Source of the DNA: Olsenella sp. Marseille-P4559
GTDB taxonomy: Bacteria > Actinomycetota > Coriobacteriia > Coriobacteriales > Atopobiaceae
DNA: 64,000 bases
Direction: 5' to 3'
Assembly: GCF_900605015.1 (NCBI RefSeq)
Contig: NZ_LR027573.1
Coordinates: 570,744 to 634,743, forward strand
The stretch's first letter is position 1; every line of letters starts with the position of its first letter. Below the pieces are notes generated by a model, which saw only the letters and a program-made list of their open reading frames with translations, was not told the origin of the DNA and did not search any database. Position numbers and translations under genes: made by a program. This document shows, piece by piece, positions 43,341-51,081 of the stretch.

Positions 43341-44514
43341 GACCTATCTCAAGATCCTGTCTGCGCACAAGGCCTATATCGCTATCTACCTGGTCATGAT
43401 GTCTGCCTTGGGCGTTGTCATTGGCCTTATGAGCGGCACGTCTACCGCAGAGGAGTTTCGTCCCACATCCGTAAGCGTCGCCGTGATTGACCGCGACAAC
43501 ACCGAGCTCTCGCAGGCGCTGGCGGTACGTGTGGCAAACGGCAACAACGTCGTAGAGGTTGCCGACGAGAGGCGCGCCATCCAGGACGCAGTTGCTCGCG
43601 ATACAGTCTCCTACCTGCTTGTTATTCCACAGGGATGGGGAGATGGGCTCTTGGATGCGGCAGCCGGGGGCACCGACGCCCCCTCTCTCGAGACGTACAT
43701 CTCCTACCAGTCCGGCCGTGGCAGGCTTCTCGACCTCGAGGTGACAAGCTACGCCAATGCGCTCTACGGCAATGCGGCCACACTTGGCGGCAATGCTGTA
43801 GAGATTGTGGACGCAACCGATGCCGCTTGGGAAGAGTCCGCCGAGACAAGCATTGTCCAGCAGGCCACAACTCCACTGCCCGAGTCCTTGCACGTTGCCG
43901 CCGAGTTCGCCTCCTATCCCCTCTTTGCCAGCGTGACTGTGTGCATTGCCGTTCTCATGGCGTCAATCAACCAGGAGCCCGTGCTGCGACGCCGGCTCGC
44001 CTCCCCGGAGCACGCACGCAATCGCAGCCTCTCCCTGCTTGCGGCATGCGTGACCGTGGCCCTTGTCGCCTGGGCGTGGAACTTTGGGCTGCAGATCGTT
44101 GTGCTGGGGGCAGACGCGGTTCAGAGCTCTCCTGTGCAGATGGCGCTGATGGGTTTTGCCCTGCTCGTCTACTCGCTGGTCTCGGCGGCGGCAGGCTTTC
44201 TCGTAGGCCAGCTGGGGTGCAGCGAGAACGCCTCCAACGCGATTGCGAACATTTTTGGCATGCTGCTGTCATTTCTCGGCGGTGCGTGGACGGGACTGGC
44301 GATTCTTCCAGACTCCATCATTGCCATAGCGCACTTTGTTCCCTCGTACTGGACGGAGCGAGCGCTCGAGGGGGCGGCGGCCATGGGGTCCGTCTCGCTT
44401 GAGAGCGTAACGACCCTGCTGGGAGACATTGGGATCTGCGCACTGTTTGGGGTTGCGGTTCTTCTCGTGGGGATGGCCGTGGGACGCAGCCGGGGCCGTA
44501 CGCAGGCCGCGTAG
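43327..44514 (+). CDS. ABC-2 exporter permease 2
   Basis: A 395-residue membrane protein with the same design as permease 1: an N-terminal helix (AYIAIYLVMMSALGVVIGLM), an external domain of about 170 residues that begins SVAVIDRDNTELSQAL, and a five- to six-helix C-terminal bundle. The external segment resembles YhgE/Pip-like ABC-2 permeases. It overlaps permease 1 and probably forms a heterodimer with it. It closes the operon; the ~50-bp palindromes start about 20 bp after its stop. Confidence 0.9.
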   Translation: MSTFKTYLKILSAHKAYIAIYLVMMSALGVVIGLMSGTSTAEEFRPTSVSVAVIDRDNTELSQALAVRVANGNNVVEVADERRAIQDAVARDTVSYLLVIPQGWGDGLLDAAAGGTDAPSLETYISYQSGRGRLLDLEVTSYANALYGNAATLGGNAVEIVDATDAAWEESAETSIVQQATTPLPESLHVAAEFASYPLFASVTVCIAVLMASINQEPVLRRRLASPEHARNRSLSLLAACVTVALVAWAWNFGLQIVVLGADAVQSSPVQMALMGFALLVYSLVSAAAGFLVGQLGCSENASNAIANIFGMLLSFLGGAWTGLAILPDSIIAIAHFVPSYWTERALEGAAAMGSVSLESVTTLLGDIGICALFGVAVLLVGMAVGRSRGRTQAA

Positions 44515-44532
44515 AGGGGCGAGGTTGCCGGC

Positions 44533-44580
44533 GGTGCCACAACGCACGTGTGCGTACGCACGTGGGTGACTTGCTGCCAG
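44533..44580. repeat. ~50-bp palindromic element, copy B1
   Basis: Core GTGCGTACGCAC (44550-44561) with GCCACAACGC on the left and GACTTGCTGCCAG on the right. The left arm is diverged. Confidence 0.6.
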
Positions 44581-44601
44581 TTTGGCCCTTCTTGGGACCT
44601 T

Positions 44602-44655
44602 GGGTGGCAACAGGTGGGAGTTGTGCGTACGCACGAAGCCCACCTGTTGACAGGC
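44602..44655. repeat. ~50-bp palindromic element, copy B2
   Basis: CAACAGGTGGG (44608-44618) and its exact complement CCCACCTGTTG around the core GTGCGTACGCAC (44623-44634): long arms with 4-nt symmetric spacers. This is the most stable predicted hairpin of the array. Confidence 0.85.
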
Positions 44656-44687
44656 CTTTCTCAGCCAACTGGCCAAACGTGAAACCG

Positions 44688-44735
44688 CTGTCAGAAAACC
44701 GCAATCGAGCGTACGCACGACGGCTATCTTCTGCC
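44688..44735. repeat. ~50-bp palindromic element, copy B3
   Basis: CTGTCAGAAAA on the left, core GAGCGTACGCACGA, TCTTCTGCCCA on the right; both arms are partly diverged. Confidence 0.6.
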
Positions 44736-44760
44736 CAATCGGCCGCTCCAAGCCTCCCGC

Positions 44761-44810
44761 CTGGCAGCAAGTCCGCTTCGTGCGTACGCACGATGGCCAT
44801 TTGTTGCCAG
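44761..44810. repeat. ~50-bp palindromic element, copy B4
   Basis: Exactly 50 bp: CTGGCAGCAA, nine bases, GTGCGTACGCAC (44780-44791), nine bases, TTGTTGCCAG; arms match at 9 of 10 positions. It ends 15 bp from the stop of the HAD gene. Confidence 0.85.
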
Positions 44811-44825
44811 GCATACCGCCATCCC

Positions 44826-45647
44826 CTACAGCTCCCCTGCCCTCAGACGCCCAATAGTGCGAGCAACACCGTCCTCCTCGTTTGTCTCGCACACAAGCCC
44901 GGCACACGCCCATGCCTCAGCCGTACCGTTCCCCATCGCCACGCCCAAGCCTGCCGCCTCAAGCATGGGCACGTCGTTTGCGGCGTCACCAAAGGCAATC
45001 GTGCGAGAGGGATCGATGCCCCGCAGCTCACAGAGGTCGTGGATGGACATCGCCTTTGTGATGCCACCCGCATTCAGCTCGACGAGAATGTCCGAGGACG
45101 TCGACACGTGCATCGAAGGGAGCCTCTGCGAAAGCGCGTCGCGCACGGCAGGCGTCACCGCAGGGTCGCAAATGAAGAGCAGCTTGTCCACGGCTTCGTT
45201 CTGTCCAACTGCACGTGCCCCTCCCTCTTCGGAGCACGTCTTCACGATGCCCTCCTCGCGCACGATCCTGGGGTCTTCCCTCGAGTCCACAAACCAGTGA
45301 CGCGCCGTGAACACGCAGCAGGTCACCGCAGATCCAAACGAGTCCTTCACGAAGTCGGCAGCCTCGCACGCCACCTCCCTGCCAAAGCCATGCTCGGCAA
45401 GCACCTCTCCCTGCTCGTCCAAAAGAAGTGCGCCGCCAAAGGCCGCAATGCAGCCGCGCACAAGGTCGTTCTCGCAAACTATGGGCTCTATGCCCTGCGG
45501 GCTTCTCGACGAGGCAAGCACGACGGTCATGCCATCTGCCGCGCACGCATTGAGCGCATCACGCACAGCCGGGCTCATTGAGTGATCGCCCTTGAGGATG
45601 GTGCCGTCGATATCCGTGAACAGCGCATCGAACTTCATGTGTAACAT
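44826..45647 (-). CDS. Cof-type HAD-IIB phosphatase
   Basis: A 273-residue phosphatase acting on small phosphorylated metabolites. Motif I is DALFTDIDGTIL, motif II the Ser in VVLASSRSP, motif III the Lys in NAGGITKAMSI, and motif IV the Asp pair in IAFGDAANDVPML. The IIB-type cap is inserted between motifs II and III. The start is taken as the ATG at 45645-45647 with GGGGAGG upstream; a second ATG three codons later is equally good by homology. It is divergent from the GntR gene. Substrate specificity of this family is broad and cannot be predicted. Confidence 0.9.
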   Translation of the reverse strand: MLHMKFDALFTDIDGTILKGDHSMSPAVRDALNACAADGMTVVLASSRSPQGIEPIVCENDLVRGCIAAFGGALLLDEQGEVLAEHGFGREVACEAADFVKDSFGSAVTCCVFTARHWFVDSREDPRIVREEGIVKTCSEEGGARAVGQNEAVDKLLFICDPAVTPAVRDALSQRLPSMHVSTSSDILVELNAGGITKAMSIHDLCELRGIDPSRTIAFGDAANDVPMLEAAGLGVAMGNGTAEAWACAGLVCETNEEDGVARTIGRLRAGEL

Positions 45648-45720
45648 GCTGGGCCTCCCCTTCTCTTCACCCAGCATGCTAGCGGAGCTCGGGGGCCAAT
45701 CTCGCCTTGCAAGCAAAAAA

Positions 45721-45739
45721 GGTATGTTAGTACCATACC
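45721..45739. promoter_or_regulatory. 19-bp palindromic operator, probable GntR autoregulatory site
   Basis: GGTATGTTAGTACCATACC is symmetric at all positions except one pair and the centre. It sits in the promoter gap between the HAD gene and the GntR gene, 33 bp before the GntR start, with a possible TATACG -10 just downstream (about 45751). Confidence 0.6.
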
Positions 45740-45771
45740 AATAAAACCAATATACGAACCAGGGGGCCCTT

Positions 45772-46548
45772 ATGAATTCTCTTGACCTTCTCGTGCACAC
45801 GAGGGTCGACCCGCGCCTTCCCAAACCGCTCTGGGAACAGCTCGGTCAGGGCATCCGCCAGCTCATTGCCGCAGGAGCCCTACTCCCCGGAGACCGTCTC
45901 CCCTCGGAGCGCACGCTCGTCGAGTCCCTGAAGATCTCTCGCTCCACCGTGCGCCTGGCCCTCGCCTCACTCGAGAAGGACGGCCTCGTCTCTCGAACGC
46001 GCGGGCGAGGAACCGTTGTTTTGGATGCCGCCGAATCGAGCGGCTATGGCTACAGCTTCACTGCCGAGATGCGCGCGGCGGGGCGGGAGCCCTCGTCACG
46101 CGTCCTAAGGTTTGCCTGCACGCCCGCCAACCCCAATCAGTCCGCCGCCCTCAACGTTGAGGTTGGCACGGACCTTTGGGAAGTTCGTCGTCTCCGCCTG
46201 GCAGATGGCCAGCCTATGACCTACCATCGCGTTTTCATCCCCTGCGGGCTATGCCCTAGCCTGTCATCCTCAGACGCGGAAGCATCCATACAAAGGGCGC
46301 TTGCCGAGAAGAGCGGGCTGACCCCAGCCTCGATGGATGGTGCCTACGAGGCAATTCAGCTGGACGCCACAGAGGCACGCCTTCTCAAGACGCGCAGTGG
46401 TGCCCCTGCCCTGAGGCTCGTGCGGGTGAACTACACCTCGGCAGGTGTCCCTTATGAGCTTGCCTACATCACTTCGAGAGCAGATCGCTACAAGCTGGTG
46501 GTGCACTACGACGGGACATCGGCGAGCTTCCGCAAGGCGCTCTGCTAA
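45772..46548 (+). CDS. GntR-family regulator with UTRA domain (HutC subfamily)
   Basis: A 258-residue repressor. The N-terminal winged helix (about 10-85) has PLWEQLGQGIRQLIAAGALL, the LPSERTLVESLKISRSTVR helix-turn-helix and RGRGTVV wing. The UTRA ligand domain (about 95-255) has SFTAEMRAAGREPSSRVL, ALNVEVGTDLWEVRRLRLAD and the strand YELAYITSRADRYKLVV near the end; UTRA domains usually bind sugar phosphates or amino-sugar metabolites. The start ATG follows GGGGG. Likely targets are itself and possibly the mannose-family PTS operon 1 kb downstream. Confidence 0.92.
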   Translation: MNSLDLLVHTRVDPRLPKPLWEQLGQGIRQLIAAGALLPGDRLPSERTLVESLKISRSTVRLALASLEKDGLVSRTRGRGTVVLDAAESSGYGYSFTAEMRAAGREPSSRVLRFACTPANPNQSAALNVEVGTDLWEVRRLRLADGQPMTYHRVFIPCGLCPSLSSSDAEASIQRALAEKSGLTPASMDGAYEAIQLDATEARLLKTRSGAPALRLVRVNYTSAGVPYELAYITSRADRYKLVVHYDGTSASFRKALC

Positions 46549-46703
46549 AAGAGCGGGCCATCTCGGCACTTTTCTTGCGCGCCGCTCGTTTGGACTCGAC
46601 GCCGTACAGAGGAAACCATTCGATGGACGCTTCGTGCATCGTCCGACTTGGGGTATCCTTCATCCATAAAACGCGAGGATGGCCGAGGAGACGCTGGAGC
46701 GGC

Positions 46704-47336
46704 ATGGAGGGCACAAAGGGGAAAATCGAGAAGGCCGCCATCTCCCTCTTTAACAGCAGGGGGTATGAAAATGTCTCGCTCAGGGAGATAGCCTCCGCCG
46801 CAGGCACCACGATTGGCAACCTCACCTATCACTTTCCCAGAAAGCGTGACCTTCTGGAGAGCATCATCTCCGCACCCTTGGAGGAATACTGGGCGCTCCT
46901 CGACACTTCACTTAAGGGCGACGAGCTACTTGAGCGCTTTGTCGTCCTCTTCGTCGAAGGAGAACGCATGGCCGAGGCCTATTCCTTCTTCTTCAAGCCT
47001 GGCGTATCCGTAAGGGTTGGGCGCAAGGCGTCGGAGAGCCTAACGGGAAGCGACCTGTCAAAAGACCTCTTGGGGTTCTTCACCTGGGGACTCCAGCGCC
47101 TCCGCAAGGATGGCTACATCAGCCCCAAGCTCTCCGACTGGAGCCTCGGCGTCATGGCCTCGACCATCACGACGGTGGAGTCAAGCTGGGTGCTCGACGC
47201 ACGCGCCGACCACACGAAGAACGCCCGTCCGGTAAAGATGGCAGATGCGCTCTGTGGGATCCTCCTGCCTGCCATAGCCGATGAGCATCGTGATGCCTTC
47301 GAGCGGATGTGCCGAGAGCATGGGATAAAGTACTAG
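46704..47336 (+). CDS. TetR-family regulator
   Basis: A 210-residue repressor. The TetR helix-turn-helix is residues 1-50: KIEKAAISLFNSRGYENVSLREIASAAGTT is the typical run, ending with IGNLTYHFPRKRDLLESII. The C-terminal ligand domain shows no recognised subgroup. A GGAG site precedes the ATG at 46704; an earlier in-frame start has no ribosome site. It lies directly upstream of the PTS operon, whose promoter gap holds a perfect palindrome that is a plausible binding site. Regulation of a PTS by TetR is unusual; the association is by position only. Confidence 0.88.
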   Translation: MEGTKGKIEKAAISLFNSRGYENVSLREIASAAGTTIGNLTYHFPRKRDLLESIISAPLEEYWALLDTSLKGDELLERFVVLFVEGERMAEAYSFFFKPGVSVRVGRKASESLTGSDLSKDLLGFFTWGLQRLRKDGYISPKLSDWSLGVMASTITTVESSWVLDARADHTKNARPVKMADALCGILLPAIADEHRDAFERMCREHGIKY

Positions 47337-47451
47337 TGGTGCCATCCCGTTGGCAGCCTTTCTCACTCATTCTCACCGTATGGCGTCATAGCCATGGGAC
47401 ATGCGATTGGGATGCCACTCGCGGATGAAAACATGCCTTTCACGCGCTCCA

Positions 47452-47484
47452 AAACGGTTACAGTACATTGTACTGTAACCGTTT
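47452..47484. promoter_or_regulatory. perfect 33-bp palindrome upstream of the mannose-family PTS operon
   Basis: AAACGGTTACAGTACA (47452-47467), one T, and the exact 16-base complement to 47484. It lies 74 bp before the IIA start. There is no T tract, so an operator (for the TetR or GntR encoded just upstream) is favoured over a terminator. Confidence 0.7.
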
Positions 47485-47557
47485 GATATAACGAAGCTAC
47501 TTCGTGCGTTGCATCGTGTCGCACGAAGGACATACTCCACGCGGGAAGGGGATCCTG

Positions 47558-47986
47558 ATGAGGTACTTACTGCTCGTGAGTCACGGAACGCTCGCCCCCG
47601 GTATCAGCAGTGTGCTCGACATGCTGGTTGGCCACCACGACAACGTCCTTGTGTGCAACATGCCGGATGGCATGGGCGCCGACGCGTTCGTGGCAGGCCT
47701 CAAGGGTGTGCTAGCGCCCGTTACCACCAAAGACGAGCTCGTCGTGTTCGGCGACGTGATTGGGGGTTCCCCTCTCACCAACACCATGAACGTGATAACC
47801 GAGAAGGGGCTTCTCCCCATCACCCACGCGTTTGGAGGGATGAACCTCCCCATGGCCATCACCGCCGTCATGGGAGACGACGTCCCCACAGACGAGCTTC
47901 TGAAGCAGGTCGTCGATGAGGGCCAGGCAAGCATCCGGGAGCTGGAGCTTGACCTTGGGTCCGATGACGACGAGGAAGACCTCTAG
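47558..47986 (+). CDS. mannose-family PTS, IIA component
   Basis: A 142-residue phosphocarrier. The active-site His is in LLLVSHGTLAPGISS at the first strand, matching EIIA-Man. VFGDVIGGSPLTNTM and THAFGGMNLPMAI follow as in the family. It ends with an acidic tail (DDDEEDL). GGAAGGGG precedes the ATG at 47558. First gene of a IIA-IIB-IIC-IID operon, separated from IIB by 84 bp. Phosphate comes from HPr, which is not in the window. The sugar could be mannose, an amino sugar, sorbose or a glycan-derived hexose. Confidence 0.92.
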   Translation: MRYLLLVSHGTLAPGISSVLDMLVGHHDNVLVCNMPDGMGADAFVAGLKGVLAPVTTKDELVVFGDVIGGSPLTNTMNVITEKGLLPITHAFGGMNLPMAITAVMGDDVPTDELLKQVVDEGQASIRELELDLGSDDDEEDL

Positions 47987-48070
47987 GCTCCTCGCCCTTC
48001 TGATGGCACGAGGCAGGCCGCGCAGCCTGCTTGCACCAGCAATCGGTCAAAACGCGCGAGAGGAGAAGGC

Positions 48071-48568
48071 ATGATTTCGTTTGTTCGCATCGATGACAGG
48101 ATGATTCACGGCCAGACGGTAACCCGGTGGGCACTCGAATATCCCTGCGACGGCATCATCGCCGTCAACGACGCCGCGGCGTCGAACAAGGTACTCAAGG
48201 CAGCCTACAAGGGGGCGGCCCCAGACAAGAAGGTCTTCATCTGGACAAAGGAGCACTTCCAGGAGAAGGCCGACACCGTACTCGCAAGCGAGAGCCGATA
48301 CTTCCTCATCACCAAGAATCCGCTCGATATGAAATGGCTCCTCTGTGACCTCGGGTTTGTCCCCTCAAACGTGAAAACGGTCATCGTTGGCCCCTGCAAC
48401 GACCGTCCCAACGCGGTGAAGCTCGGCAACAACCAGTCCATCACCCCTGAGGAGGCCCAGGCCCTCGAGGACATCTCGAAAAAGGGCTATGACGTCGTCT
48501 TCGCCCTCCTGAAGGACAACTCCATCGGCCCTTGGTCCAAGTTCCGTGACCAGTTTGACCTCAAGTAA
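48071..48568 (+). CDS. mannose-family PTS, IIB component
   Basis: A 165-residue cytoplasmic IIB that transfers phosphate from IIA to the sugar. The active-site His lies in RIDDRMIHGQTVTRW, as in mannose/sorbose IIB. The rest follows the family (AASNKVLKAAYKGAAP, GPCNDRPNAVKLG). The ATG at 48071 follows GAGAGGAGAAGG. Second gene of the operon; the IIA gene ends 84 bp before and IIC starts 32 bp after. Confidence 0.93.
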   Translation: MISFVRIDDRMIHGQTVTRWALEYPCDGIIAVNDAAASNKVLKAAYKGAAPDKKVFIWTKEHFQEKADTVLASESRYFLITKNPLDMKWLLCDLGFVPSNVKTVIVGPCNDRPNAVKLGNNQSITPEEAQALEDISKKGYDVVFALLKDNSIGPWSKFRDQFDLK

Positions 48569-48600
48569 GGCAGCGGCCTGAACAGGAGAAAGGAATCGTC

Positions 48601-49470
48601 ATGGCAATCAACGCGTTTCAAGCGGCGCTTCTCGGCATCTTCGCATGCCTCGCGTCACTGCCGGGCATGGGCGGAACGACGATAGGCAACTACACCCTCG
48701 GACGGCCGCTCGTGGGCGGACTCGTCGTGGGTTTGATTCTGGGCGACATCACGACCGGCATCATCGTGGGTGCTGCCATCCAGGTCGTCTACATCGCACT
48801 GGTCACCCCTGGCGGAACGGTCTCGGCAGACGTACGCGCAGTCACCTATATCGGAATTCCCCTTTCCATTCTCGCCATTCGTGCACAAGGGCTTGACCCC
48901 GCCAGCGCCGAGGCAGCGTCGCTTGCCGCAGCATTTGGCGCTATGGTCGGCACCCTCGGTACCGTCCTGTTCTATGGCACCGCAACGCTCAACCTCGTGT
49001 GGCAGGGCATTGGTTGGAAGGCAATGGAGTCCAACGACTGGGGCAAGATCAGGCGCACCATCCCGCTTGTTGACTGCGCCTACCCCTGGGTGTCTCACAT
49101 CCTGTTCTCCTTCCTCCCCACGTTTATCATCTGCATGGCCGGCGCGGACATGGTGCAGGTCATGAAGGACTACCTGCCCATGGATGGCATTGCGATGAAG
49201 ACGCTGTTCACGGTTGGTTCGCTGCTTCCCGCGGTGGGCATTGGCATCCTGTGCAAGCAGGTCATCAACAAGCCGCTTGACTGGCTCACCTTTGCCTTTG
49301 GCTTCACCCTTGCCGCCGTCCTGCACTGCAACCTCATCGCATCCGCAATCATCGCGGTGTTCTTCGCGATGATCAACTTCGAGATTCAGCAGCTTCGCAC
49401 CCAGCTCAAGAGCGGCCATGTCGCCCTTGCCTCCGGTGACGACGATGACGAGGAAGAGGAGGACATCTAA
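48601..49470 (+). CDS. mannose-family PTS, IIC component
   Basis: A 289-residue membrane channel subunit. The N-terminal QAALLGIFACLASLPGM and the conserved GRPLVGGLVVGLILGD are typical of the IIC-Man/Sor family, followed by AIQVVYIALVTPGGTVSAD. About six to seven hydrophobic segments are seen, and the C-terminus is a string of Asp and Glu. Its gene ends 2 bp before the IID start, so both membrane subunits are probably made together. Confidence 0.93.
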   Translation: MAINAFQAALLGIFACLASLPGMGGTTIGNYTLGRPLVGGLVVGLILGDITTGIIVGAAIQVVYIALVTPGGTVSADVRAVTYIGIPLSILAIRAQGLDPASAEAASLAAAFGAMVGTLGTVLFYGTATLNLVWQGIGWKAMESNDWGKIRRTIPLVDCAYPWVSHILFSFLPTFIICMAGADMVQVMKDYLPMDGIAMKTLFTVGSLLPAVGIGILCKQVINKPLDWLTFAFGFTLAAVLHCNLIASAIIAVFFAMINFEIQQLRTQLKSGHVALASGDDDDEEEEDI

Positions 49471-49472
49471 CC

Positions 49473-50366
49473 ATGGCCGAGATGACTAAGAAGATTTCCG
49501 AGAAGACCCTTAGGAGGTCTTTCCGCAACTGGATCTACGGCAACCTCACCTGCTTCTCCCAAGAGCACATGCAGACCTTTGGCTACCTGTTCTCCATGCT
49601 GCCCGTCGTGGACGAGCTCTATGACACAGATGACGAGAAGGTCAAGGCACTTCGTACCTACACCACGTTCTTCAACACCGAGCCCCAGATTGGCACCATG
49701 GTCGTCGGCCTCACCGCTGGCCTCGAGGAGGCACGTGCCAACGGCGAGCCCGTTGACGACGAGACCATCAACGGCATCCGTGCCGGTCTCATGGGGCCGC
49801 TCGCCGGTCTTGGCGACTCCATCGTCGTGGGGACCTTCATCCCCATCCTTCTGGGCATCGCGCTCGGCCTGGCGCAGGGAGGATCGGCCCTTGGGCCCGT
49901 CTTCTACATCGTTGCTTGGAACGCACTCATGTACTTCGGCATGAAGTATGCCTACAAGCGCGGCTACGAGCTCGGCGGGTCTGCGGTCGAGGCGCTCGTC
50001 GGGCCACAGTCCGAGGCGCTTCGCAACTCCATCGTGATGGTGGGTACCATTGTCATTGGCGCCGTGGCAGCCACCTGGATCTCCATCGACACCGCACTGG
50101 TCCTGCCTGGCCTTGGCCCTCTGTCCCAGGTGCTCTGGTCCAGCAGCCAGACCGTGACGGCAGAGGCGCTGCAAGGCGGCTCTGTGACACTTAATGTCTT
50201 TGGTTCAGGCATCTATCCCAAACTCCTCAACTTCGTGTTCGTGTACCTGTGCTGGTGGCTGATGACCAAGAAGAAGGTTTCTGCGACCATGGTCATGCTC
50301 ATCATGGTGATCATTGCCTTCGTTGGTGTGCTGATTGGGTTCTTCAACCCTGGTCTGTCCTACTAG
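49473..50366 (+). CDS. mannose-family PTS, IID component
   Basis: A 297-residue membrane partner of IIC. The amphipathic N-terminus with TLRRSFRNWIYGNLTCFSQE is the IID signature. NTEPQIGTMVVGLTAGLEEA and the GPLAGLGDSIVVGTFIPILL loop are conserved, and helices fill the C-terminal half. The operon ends here; a terminator begins 15 bp later. Together with IIC this complex is also the docking site for some class IIa bacteriocins and phages in other bacteria. Confidence 0.93.
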   Translation: MAEMTKKISEKTLRRSFRNWIYGNLTCFSQEHMQTFGYLFSMLPVVDELYDTDDEKVKALRTYTTFFNTEPQIGTMVVGLTAGLEEARANGEPVDDETINGIRAGLMGPLAGLGDSIVVGTFIPILLGIALGLAQGGSALGPVFYIVAWNALMYFGMKYAYKRGYELGGSAVEALVGPQSEALRNSIVMVGTIVIGAVAATWISIDTALVLPGLGPLSQVLWSSSQTVTAEALQGGSVTLNVFGSGIYPKLLNFVFVYLCWWLMTKKKVSATMVMLIMVIIAFVGVLIGFFNPGLSY

Positions 50367-50380
50367 AACGTCGCATGGCG

Positions 50381-50422
50381 GCGGCGCGGATTCCCCTAGG
50401 GCGTCCGCGCTGCCCATTTTTG
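50381..50422 (+). terminator. intrinsic terminator of the mannose-family PTS operon
   Basis: An 11-bp stem with one wobble pair (50381-50391, 50405-50415) followed by CATTTTT, 15 bp after the IID stop. Confidence 0.85.
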
Positions 50423-50495
50423 GTCGATCCCTCGTTTGCCACAGTCTCCTTTGACGTTGCCACGCGAGGTTCTCCGCACCTGAGAGGCAGGGGGT

Positions 50496-50987
50496 ATGGA
50501 GCGCATGGATTGCTTCAAAGGGTGCTCCCCCGAGAGACGTGCCACCCTCATTTCCGAGGCTCGGGCACAAACGGACGCCATCCAGCGACTTGAGGTCTGG
50601 GCTCGGGCGGACTACGGCCTTCTCGCCCTTGGGGTGATACTTGGTTTGTGGCGCTTCACCTACAGCGGTCCTGCGTGGGCCGGCGGCGTGGGAATCGCGC
50701 TCGCCGTGGCGGCAGGTGCCCTAGCGGCTGTCTTCTATGTAGGAATTAGGAACGCCAAGCGCAACGTAGAGCATATCCTTTGCGCAGCGGGCATTGACCT
50801 CAAGACCGGAAGACCCATCGACGAGGCAACAGGCAAGCCCGTTGCCGCCACAACCGATACAGGAGAGGGCGCAGGCGGCGCCAGTACCCTCAAAGGCCAC
50901 TCGACCAAAGGCCACGCCCCCTCAATGGCAGACCTCGCCCAGGCGAAGGAAATCTTCAAGATTCTCTATGGCCGGAAACGGCAGTAG
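50496..50987 (+). CDS. two-helix membrane protein of unknown function
   Basis: A 163-residue protein. Residues about 1-40 are polar and helical (SEARAQTDAIQRLEVW). Two hydrophobic segments follow (ADYGLLALGVILGLW, GGVGIALAVAAGALAAVFYV). A soluble tail with a Thr/Gly-rich low-complexity linker ends in DLAQAKEIFKILYGRKRQ, a short amphipathic helix. The ATG at 50496 has GAGAGGCAGGGGGT upstream. It follows the PTS terminator and is convergent with prfC. No family is recognised. Confidence 0.65.
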   Translation: MERMDCFKGCSPERRATLISEARAQTDAIQRLEVWARADYGLLALGVILGLWRFTYSGPAWAGGVGIALAVAAGALAAVFYVGIRNAKRNVEHILCAAGIDLKTGRPIDEATGKPVAATTDTGEGAGGASTLKGHSTKGHAPSMADLAQAKEIFKILYGRKRQ

Positions 50988-51081
50988 AAGCGTATTGCGG
51001 ACAAGCGCGAGACGGTCTCGTGCAGCCATACGGACCGCATAATCGTTTGTGCGGCTCAAGGAGATTGTGCGGGCCAGAGCG

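Noticed and set aside
34036..44810. The GTGCGTACGCAC repeat arrays as CRISPR arrays
   Set aside because: The units are themselves ~50-bp palindromes with irregular spacing, there are only three or four per array, and no cas genes are present.
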